Part shown: positions 56,631-64,000 of the stretch, piece after piece
Position numbering within the stretch: position 1 is the stretch's first letter
Layout: each line of letters starts with the position of its first letter
NCBI RefSeq assembly: GCF_000005505.3
Contig: NC_016131.3
Coordinates: 49,647,355-49,711,354, forward strand
Direction of reading: 5' to 3'
DNA: 64,000 nucleotides
DNA from: Brachypodium distachyon
Lineage: Eukaryota; Streptophyta; Magnoliopsida; Poales; Poaceae
The notes under the pieces: model-generated
The model's input: only the letters and a program-made list of their open reading frames with translations
What the model was told of the DNA's origin: nothing
Database searches by the model: none
Translations under genes and position numbers: made by a program

Positions 56631-59600
56631 TCATGAAAAAGAAGAGGCCGGCAGTCCTTTCGTCATGATGTCGGCGAACTGCAGCGATGTGGGTACATGT
56701 AGGACACGGAGCTGGCGGAGCGCGACCTTCTCTCGCACAAAATGAATGTCGAGCTCGATATGCTTCGTGCGCCGATTATGAACCGGATTCGCAGCCGTGT
56801 AGACGGAGGAGATGTTGTCGCAGTAGACCTGTCGAGGTGGACGTGGAGCTTGCCCAGCAGCTGACGGAGCCAGCAGCTCTCCGCGACTGCGTTGGCGACG
56901 CCCCGTACTCCGCCTCTGCACTGGAGCGGGACACGGTGGGCTGGCGCTTCGATGACCAGGAGACGAGCGCATCGCCAAGGAACACCGTGTAACCCGATGT
57001 CGAACGGCGCGTGTCCGGGCACCCGGCCCAGTCCGCGTCGGAGTAGGTGACGAGGTCCAGCTGGCGGAGCGGCGAAGATGTAGACCGAGGGACGACGTGC
57101 CATGGACGTAGCGCAGGATGCGCTTCACCAGAGCAAGGTGGGGCTCCCGAGGGGCTTGCATGAAGAGGCACGCCTGTTGCACCGCGTGCTGGAGATCCGG
57201 GCGAGTCATCGTGAGGTACTGCAAGGCACCAACGATGCTTCTGTACTCCGAGGCGTTCGTGACTGGTGCACCAGAGTCAGCATCCAGCTTTGTCCGCGTG
57301 TCAACTGGCGTGGAGGCCGGCTTGCAGGCCGTCATGCAGGCACGCTCGAGGAGGTCGTTGGCATACTGTTCTTGGTCGAGGAAGAATCCGGCCGGACTCC
57401 GGGAGACGAGGATGCCGAGGAAGAACTGCAACGGCCCTAAGTCCTTCATGGAGAACTCAGGGTGCAGCTGGGCGGTGACCATGCACAACATGGCGTCGGA
57501 GGAGGCCGTGAGGACGATGTCGTCGACGTAGAGAAGCAGAAACGCCGTGTCGGCGCTGCGTCGAAGCATGTACAGGGAGTGGTCCGACCTGGTGACAGTG
57601 AAGCCGATGGTGCGCAGAAATGCCATGAAGCGGTCGTACCAGGCCCGTGGCGCCTGCTTGAGGCCGTTCACGTCCATTTGATGGACGGGCCAGTCCCGAG
57701 CGGCAACCACGGCGAGGACCGTGCGGACCGTGGCCGATTTGACGACCGGGCTGAAGGTTTCGTCGAAGTCGACGCCCGGTTGTTGCGAGAAGCCACGAAG
57801 CACCCATCTCGCCTTGTAGCGCTCGAGGCTACCAGTCGACCGAAGCTTGTGCCGGAAGAACCACTTCCCGGAGACGATGTTGGCGCCAGCCGGTCGAGGC
57901 ACCAGTGTCCAGGTGCGGTTCTCCATCAACGCCTGGTACTCGTCCTGCATCGTTGTTAGCCAACATGGATCCCGCAGAGCTGTGCGCACAGAGGTGGGTA
58001 GGGGTGAAATGGAGGGAGAAGTGGAGCAGGATAGGCTATACTTGGGGTTGGGGAAGAAGATGCCTGATTGGGCGCGAGTACGCATGGAATGTGTGGGGTG
58101 TGGAGCGGCAGGCTCGGGAGGGGGTGCGGCAGGACTTGCAGCAGGGGAGGGTGCCGCAGCAGGACTTGTGGCAGGATTTGCGGCAGGGGAGGGTGCCGCG
58201 GCAGGACTGGCGGCAGGATTTGCGGCAGGGGCAGTTACTGCGGCAGGGATTGCGGCAGGCGAGGGAGCCGCCGAAGGAGGTGGGGTGGCAGGAGATTGCG
58301 GCGCGGAAAGCGAGGGGGATACGCGGGGTGGGCGTGGAGGTATGGAAGGCGCGGACGGACGAATCGGGCAAGAGCGCACGGAAGAATCGGGCAACGGGGA
58401 TCCTGAGGGGAGTTTTCGTCGGGAGTGGGTTGCCAGGGAGGTTGGTGGGATTCGGTTGGGATCGGATAAGGCAGGAGGTGGTGTGGCCGGTATAGGAGTG
58501 GGTTGGGCAAACGGAAAAATGTGCTCATCGAAGAAAACGTGGCGGGACACGATGACACGTTGGGAAGAGTTGTTGAGGCAACGGTAGCCCTTGTGATCGG
58601 GGGAATATCCGAGGAAGGTGCAGGCCGTGGATCGTGGGGCTAGCTTATGTGGCGTGGTGCTGAGGATGTTCGGATAACAGAGGCAACCGAATACACGAAG
58701 AGGGCTGTAGTCTGGAGGCACGCCATAGAGAAGCTCGAACGGAGTAGTGAGTTGGCAAGGACGACATGGGCACCGATTGAGCAGGAAGGTGGTCGTGGCC
58801 AGAGCGTCAGCCCAAAATCGGAGAGGCATGGAGGCATGAAACAGGAGGGTGCGGGTGATGTCGTTTAGGGTGCGGAGAGCTCGCTCGGCACGCCCATTTT
58901 GGGAGGACGTGTAGGGACAGGACATATGGAGTTGGATGCCGTGAGAGGCAAAGAAGTTCCGGCTAGTGAGGTTGTCGAATTCACGGCCATTGTCGGTCTG
59001 AATGGTAAGGAGAGGGAGGTGGAATTGGGTCTGCAAGAAAGCATGGAAGCGCTGAATAGCAGGAAACGCATCAGATTTACGACGTAGGGAGCGGTCCAGG
59101 AGTAATGACTGTAATCATCGAGTAACAACAGATAGTACTGAAAACCAGAGACACTTAACACAGGGGATGTCCACAAATCACAATGAACCAAACTAAAAGG
59201 AATATATGATACGTGAGAAGACAAACTAAATGGAAGACGAGTGTTTTTCCCTAATTGGCACGCATGACAAGTGTGAGACGATGATGAGGGGCGATGGGGA
59301 GCGACATCACGCAGCACGCCAGAGAGGGACTCGCGCCCAGGGTGGCCTAGACGTTGGTGCCAAAGGTCAGCGTGTGCCGTGGCAGTGTGGAGGATCAGGT
59401 AGTGCTGCGTGGGGCGGAGCTGGTACAGATCGTCGGAGGAGTCACAGCGGAGGAGGACCACCTTGGTGCGCCGATCCTTGACAGAAAAACCAAGGCCATC
59501 AAATTCGATGTTAACAGGATTATCACGGGTGAGAGCTTTGACAGAAATAAGATTCTTGATTAAGGAAGTAGAGACAAGAACGTTAGGTAGGGAGAGGGGG

Positions 59601-59812
59601 CGACCACAGGTGGGGATAGAGAGGTGGCCAGTGTGCGTCACAGGGAGCGAGGATCCATTGCCAACAACGATACGAGAACTAGAAGACGGGCGAAGAGACT
59701 GAAGCATACCAGGATCCGCGGTCATATGGGCAGTTGCGCCGGTGTCGACGTACCAGTCACCGGGTGGCGAAGCAACAGTTTGCGTAGAGAGCGCATTGAG
59801 AGCCTGTATCAT
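56631..59812 (-). pseudogene. Copia pol polyprotein, frameshifted and internally deleted
   Basis: Two long frames cover it: 59812-58865 (protease, pre-integrase, integrase start) and 59036-56631 (rest of integrase, RT, RNase H). In RT the conserved stretch between MDV and GLKQAPRAWY is missing, a deletion of roughly 35-40 residues that removes part of the polymerase palm, so RT cannot work. Near the RNase H region the frame shifts: a [20 protein letters not shown] type sequence is found in another frame (about 57171-56960). It returns to the main frame for QVYCDNISS and TKHIELDIHFVRE. Confidence 0.8.
58120..58275 (-). repeat. Alanine/proline-coding tandem repeat in Copia pol
   Basis: A unit of about 48 bp, GGGGAGGGTGCCGCAGCAGG (plus strand) and following, is repeated about two and a half times in frame. 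It encodes PAANPAASPAAAPSPAANPA type sequence between the integrase and RT domains. Confidence 0.6.
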
Positions 59813-60014
59813 GCCCTGCTAATCCCATGCAGGCGCAGACGGAGCCGGGACCGGTGGTGGTGCAGCCGTGCAGGCGGGTACATAGTCGGCACGGGACGTG
59901 AGCAGAAGCGCCGGCGAACGTGGGCGGCGCCATGGGCCGCGGTCCAAGAATCCCCGAGCCGGGGACGTGAGGACGCCACGGGACAGGCCAGGCGTGCACC
60001 AGCCCGGTCCAGGG

Positions 60015-61089
60015 GTGAGTCAGATATTGTATCACCAAATTATGTCGAAACAAGTTGACACATTGAGGATTTTCACACAAGAAGATCTGAAGGATGCAAC
60101 AAACGATTTTTGACAAGAGCAGAGAACTGGGCAGGGGGGGCCATGGCACTGTTTATAAGGGCATTCTCAAGGATAACAGGGTTGTAGCTGTGAAGCGCTC
60201 GAAGCTCATGAATGTGACCGAAACAGACGAATTCGTGCAGGAGATTATTATACTTTCACAGATCAACCACCGGAATGTGGTGAGGCTTCTAGGGTGCTGC
60301 TTAGAGGTGGAGGTCCCTATACTGGTATATGAATTCATCCCAAATGGCACTCTCTTTGGGTTCATCCATCATTACTACGGAACTCCTCCCTCATTGGACA
60401 CCCGTCTAAGGATCGCTCAAGAATCCGCTGAAGCATTGGCATACCTGCATCAGTCTATGAACCACCCTATAGTCCATGGAGATGTCAAGTCCATGAACAT
60501 TCTGTTGGATGACAATTACATGGCGAAAGTGACAGACTTTGGGGCGTCAAGGATGCTCCCCAAAGACGCGGTTCAGTTCATGACAATGGTGCAGGGCACC
60601 CTGGGATACTTGGACCCTGAGTACCTGCAGGAGCGGCAGCTCACAGAGAAGAGTGATGTTTACAGCTTTGGGGTTGTGCTGCTGGAGCTGATCACGGGGA
60701 AGATGGCGATCTACCACGACGGCCCCAAGGAAGGCAAGAGCCTCGTGTCGTCCTTCCTACACGCGATGAAGGAGGATAATGTTGAGCGCATACTGGACCC
60801 TAGCATAGTAAGGGCCGGGAAGGAGATGCTGCTGGGAGAGGTAGCCGAGGTAGGGAGGATGTGCTTGGGTGCTAGGGGTGAAGACAGACCTTCCATGACC
60901 CAGGTGGCCGACAAGCTGAAGGCTATCCGAAGCACTTGGAGGGAAAAATTAGTGCTGGAGCATGGTGAAACAGATCATCCGTTCATGCGCTCCTCACCTG
61001 CAGCTCTGGCGCGTTGTGATCCTCTGCTGTTTAGCACCTGCTCGACGGCGACCTATACGGCTGGAATAGGTATAGAAACACCCAGATGA
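60015..61089 (+). pseudogene. Kinase-only WAK copy with a 1-bp insertion
   Basis: The copy begins inside exon 3, so it lacks the signal peptide, galacturonan-binding and EGF domains, and the transmembrane helix. A run of four T in copy A (AACGATTTTGAC) is five T here, breaking the original frame after NDF. The extra T places an ATG at 60094 in frame with the rest, so a protein of 331 residues starting MQQTIF could be made, holding the full kinase from the glycine loop through HGD and DFG to the normal C-terminus. It could be a dead fragment or a receptor-like cytoplasmic kinase in the making. There is no obvious promoter; upstream is antisense Copia sequence. From 59898, an open frame of Copia origin also reads into the WAK sequence and stops at the insertion. 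Confidence 0.7.
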
Positions 61090-61944
61090 TAGTCTCATTC
61101 GATTCTACCATGTAAGTAGTTGTATGAGGTCTTACTGTGAGAGTACTGTGAGATAGTGTTTGCTTAGAGCTTCTGAAGTACTTTCTGCAGAAATTAAGTT
61201 GTCTTTTATTTGCCGTACAAAGTATTTTACAGTAAAAGGTCTTATTGTGAGAGGAGTATTAATTTAGAGGTTGGAATTGGTTATTGCTTCCCGTAAAAAA
61301 AGAATTGGTTATTGCAAGATATATGTCCAAGTTTGGAGATGTTTGTATTGTACAGTTAACATGTCGTGCTAATGTAGCATTCGAGTTTCAGTTTTGTAAT
61401 ATTCATGTCATTTCTTGTATAGTTTGTAACCAATTTGTAAAAGAGGGAAATGGGATGTTGCTCCTCGATGGTTCTGTAATGAATTTGGACTGTTTCTTTT
61501 CGGGGATTGCTCTGTAATGATTTTGTAACAAATTTAGATCGTGCTCTTTCGGGGACCGCATTGTAATGGACTTATATAATAAAATTTGAATTGTGTGCAT
61601 CTTATGTTTCGAATTGTGATGTTGTAAATTAACGTTCAAAGCCAAATTACATGCTGCTTGTAAAACGGAAAACATCACAGGACACAGGTGGACAAATTGT
61701 CGGGCGAGGGACAAATAACATGACAATACTCATTCATTCAAATGGTGTGAAAAGATAGTAGAACAACAACACTGTGACGTACATTACATGTAGTGTAGGC
61801 AGCAGTAATTAAACCGAAGATGGACCTACCGACTGATAACACCCACTTACTGTAGTACGTGAGCAGCTCGTGAGTGAGATCGACCGATCGGTTCTTTATT
61901 CCAACTTTCACAATAAAATTCAAAAGAGCGTAAGGGAAATGATC

Positions 61945-64000
61945 TGTAACATCCCAAAATTTCAAACTTTTACATGTGCATTGCATCCATGAGCATCATG
62001 CCACAATTGCATATTTGAATTCAAATTTGAATCTCAAAACGGCTTTAAAAGACTTTGTTTACACCCATTTAAGCTTTGGATTTTCAAACCAATAGGGTTT
62101 ATGTATACAAGGGGTTTAATGCATATAGAAGCTATCCCATAATTTTTGGATAATTATTTGGAATTGGAAAAGTATTTAATTTAAATAGATATATAGCCCT
62201 AGAGGCATTTCTAGAGAAAATGTATTTTTATATAATTTATTCCGAGGGGAAACTACCCCCAAAAGTTGTATCTTGGTAGAACATGATTTTACAAATTTTC
62301 TGGAATTTATTTGGACCAATTTGGAGTTCAAACTCAAAAGATATCAAAGAAATGAGAAAAACAGAAAAAGAAAGGCCTAAAAGAAAAAAATAGGGGTAAA
62401 CCGGACCGGCCCGGCCACTTTGGGCCGAACCGGCCCGGTCAGCCCGGCCCGGTCAGCCCGGCCACCCGCGCGCGCGCGGAGACGCTGACAGGTGGGGCCC
62501 ACCTGTCAGGCTCGTCGTCTCCGTTTGGAAGGCGCCCGTGCCGCCGGAATCACCGGAATCCGGAGAGTCCGGCCTTCCCGAAACCCACCGGCCGCGTCGC
62601 TTTAAAGCCCGAGCACCCCGCTTCTTTTCCCCCCGTTTGCCCTCGCTCGCACGCCCCCAGGCCGCCGGAATCGCTCGCCGGAGAAGCTCCAAGCCCGCCG
62701 CCGTTTCGCGCCGCGCCGACGAGCTCGGTGAGCCCTCCTCCTCGCCACCTGCCTCTTCTTCTTCCTCACTCTCGTGCGCGCCTTTTGACACGACTCGTTT
62801 GGTTTTTGGGGCACTGCCGCGCCGCCCGCACCGCCGCCCGAAGCTTCGCCGGAGCCGCGACCGCGCCGCCACGTCTTCTTCGACCTAGGCGACGACCCGC
62901 TCCGCCCGAGCCCCCGCCGACCGCGCCCCCCTCTCCGCCGTGCCGCGCCGCGCCGTCCCCGGCCACCCCCGTGACGTCAGCTTCGCCCGAGGACCCCGCG
63001 CCGCCGCGCCCGTGCCCGTGCCGCCGTCCCCTCCATCTCCGGTGACCGCCGCGCCGCCCGGTAAAACCCTAGAACTCCCCTCGTCCGTCCGATCCGGATC
63101 CGAGGGCTAAGATTAGATCCCGTTTTAATTTTTAACCGAACCGGTACGCACCAATTAGATGCTGACACGTGGCACCCGGTTTTATAAAATAAAAATGTAA
63201 TTTTAATCCTCCGGAATTAATAAAAGGCACTTTTGCAGATAGGCCCCTGTAACTTCAAATGATCATAACTTTAAATCTGTTTGGCCAAATTTAGCGATCC
63301 ACACCTTTTTCGAATCCTTAGGAAGTGTAGAATCTTTTGGCACTGTCCAATTTCAAATTTGAATATTTGAATCACATTCAAATTACAGAATAGGGTTTTA
63401 TGCCATTTAAATCATAACTAATTATTTAGAAGTCCTCTTTGAATGAAACCAGTGCCCAAAATTTTGTTTTATTGTCCTCTGTCCAATGGGACAGATAAAT
63501 AAATATTTTAAATTAAATTGTTTTGCTGTTGCAAATAAAACCTCATTTTAGGGTTTAAACCCTAGCCATTGCAATTTATTTAAAAACCCTAATTGCATGT
63601 ACTTAATTATCAATGCGTTGGACCAGTAGATCACCAAAATAAAACCAACCCACTCATGTCACATGTTTTGCATCGCATCATGGCATACATATTCTTTTGT
63701 CATGTTTGTATTGTGTGTTTATGTATGTGTATGTTTGCTTGATTGTATAGTTTTCTCGGAGAGCGAACAGTGTGATTGCGAAGAGTGTTTGAATACCAAC
63801 TACTATCAAGGCAAGTTCAGTTTCACAATCATCTTATTATTTTATTATGCACTAGATTTTATTAGTTGCATTGTTAGGATTATTATTGTACCTATGCTAG
63901 CTATGATATGTCCTAGTAGTATATGATACCTTTGCCATGTCCACACCACCAATCGCCATCGTGGTAGTAAAATGCTATGCTATGATAATATACGAGGGTG
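61945..64000 (+). mobile_element. Gypsy 5' LTR (partial), copy B
   Basis: It starts TGTAACATCCC after the same GGGAAATGATC flank as at 41750-41761 and follows copy A to the window end. Only about 2.05 kb of the LTR is inside the window. Confidence 0.8.

Larger units (their letters stand above)
56425..60014 (-). mobile_element. Ty1/Copia retrotransposon, 5'-truncated and broken
   Basis: From right to left: the end of gag (to about 59813, with an in-frame stop just before ATG 59812), protease (WYVDTGATAHM, about 59745), GAG-pre-integrase (LWHQRLGHPG), integrase (frameshift near 59040), reverse transcriptase (YVDDIVLTAS), RNase H with a second frameshift, a 20-nt polyG polypurine tract, and a 142-bp 3' LTR. 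An alanine/proline-rich repetitive segment links integrase and RT. The right end stops abruptly at about 60014, where WAK exon sequence begins. Confidence 0.82.
60015..64000 (+). repeat. Duplicated block, copy B, running off the window
   Basis: It matches 39834 to about 43840 in order: WAK exon 3 from residue 405 on, the WAK 3' flank, the 3' flank of the peptide gene, and the Gypsy 5' LTR start at about 61945. Identity looks above 97 per cent by eye. Copy B has its own changes: one added T at about 60106-60111, small indels in the 3' flank, and a 15-bp tandem duplication near 62441. Confidence 0.85.

Overview
The window is nuclear DNA from a grass (Poaceae). The evidence is intron-split plant genes with GC-rich 5' exons, abundant Stowaway, CACTA and Mutator-type elements, a Tekay-like chromodomain Gypsy element with about 3.3 kb LTRs, and grass-type WAK and ENOD93 families. 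The species cannot be named from sequence alone. Exon coordinates were assembled by hand from GT/AG sites, reading frame and family knowledge; no alignment or search was run.

Layout. 1-4 kb: a five-exon AP2/ERF factor of the WRINKLED1-like class (+). 5.3-10.9 kb: three tandem RING-H2 genes (-), two carrying an EAR-type DLNLPP motif and one of these missing a zinc ligand, with a LINE remnant and two candidate DNA elements between them. 11.7-14.6 kb: a six-exon NADH-pyrophosphatase-type Nudix hydrolase (-). 15.8-17.6 kb: a three-finger RanBP2-type zinc-finger protein (-). 17.6-22.3 kb: gene-poor. 22.7-27.1 kb: two ENOD93-like genes (-) with a CACTA element between them that has a 3-bp target duplication. 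27.3-30 kb: a duplicated upstream segment, a long-TIR MITE and a retroposon with a perfect 16-bp target duplication. 30.9-35.35 kb: a Mutator-like element with about 185-bp TIRs and an open 888-codon transposase. 38.3-40.9 kb: a complete wall-associated receptor kinase (+). 41.8-51.4 kb: a decayed Gypsy element with an extra ORF before gag. 51.4-55 kb: a small secreted-peptide gene and its decayed paralogue. 56.4-60.0 kb: a truncated Copia element (-). 60.0-64 kb: a nearly identical second copy of the WAK kinase exon, its 3' flank and the Gypsy LTR, running off the window.

The main theme is tandem duplication reshaped by transposons: RING x3, ENOD93 x2, secreted peptide x2, WAK-kinase/LTR x2. 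The most notable observations are the kinase-only WAK copy, joined to Copia sequence and carrying a 1-bp insertion that leaves an in-frame ATG ahead of an intact kinase domain; the degenerating EAR/RING-H2 trio sharing a promoter module; the apparently intact MULE between two halves of a Stowaway MITE; and a Gypsy insertion whose right junction indicates illegitimate recombination with an empty site. No clearly new biological system was found. The WAK next to a duplicated small secreted-peptide family is the most suggestive functional pairing, and a role for it is speculative.
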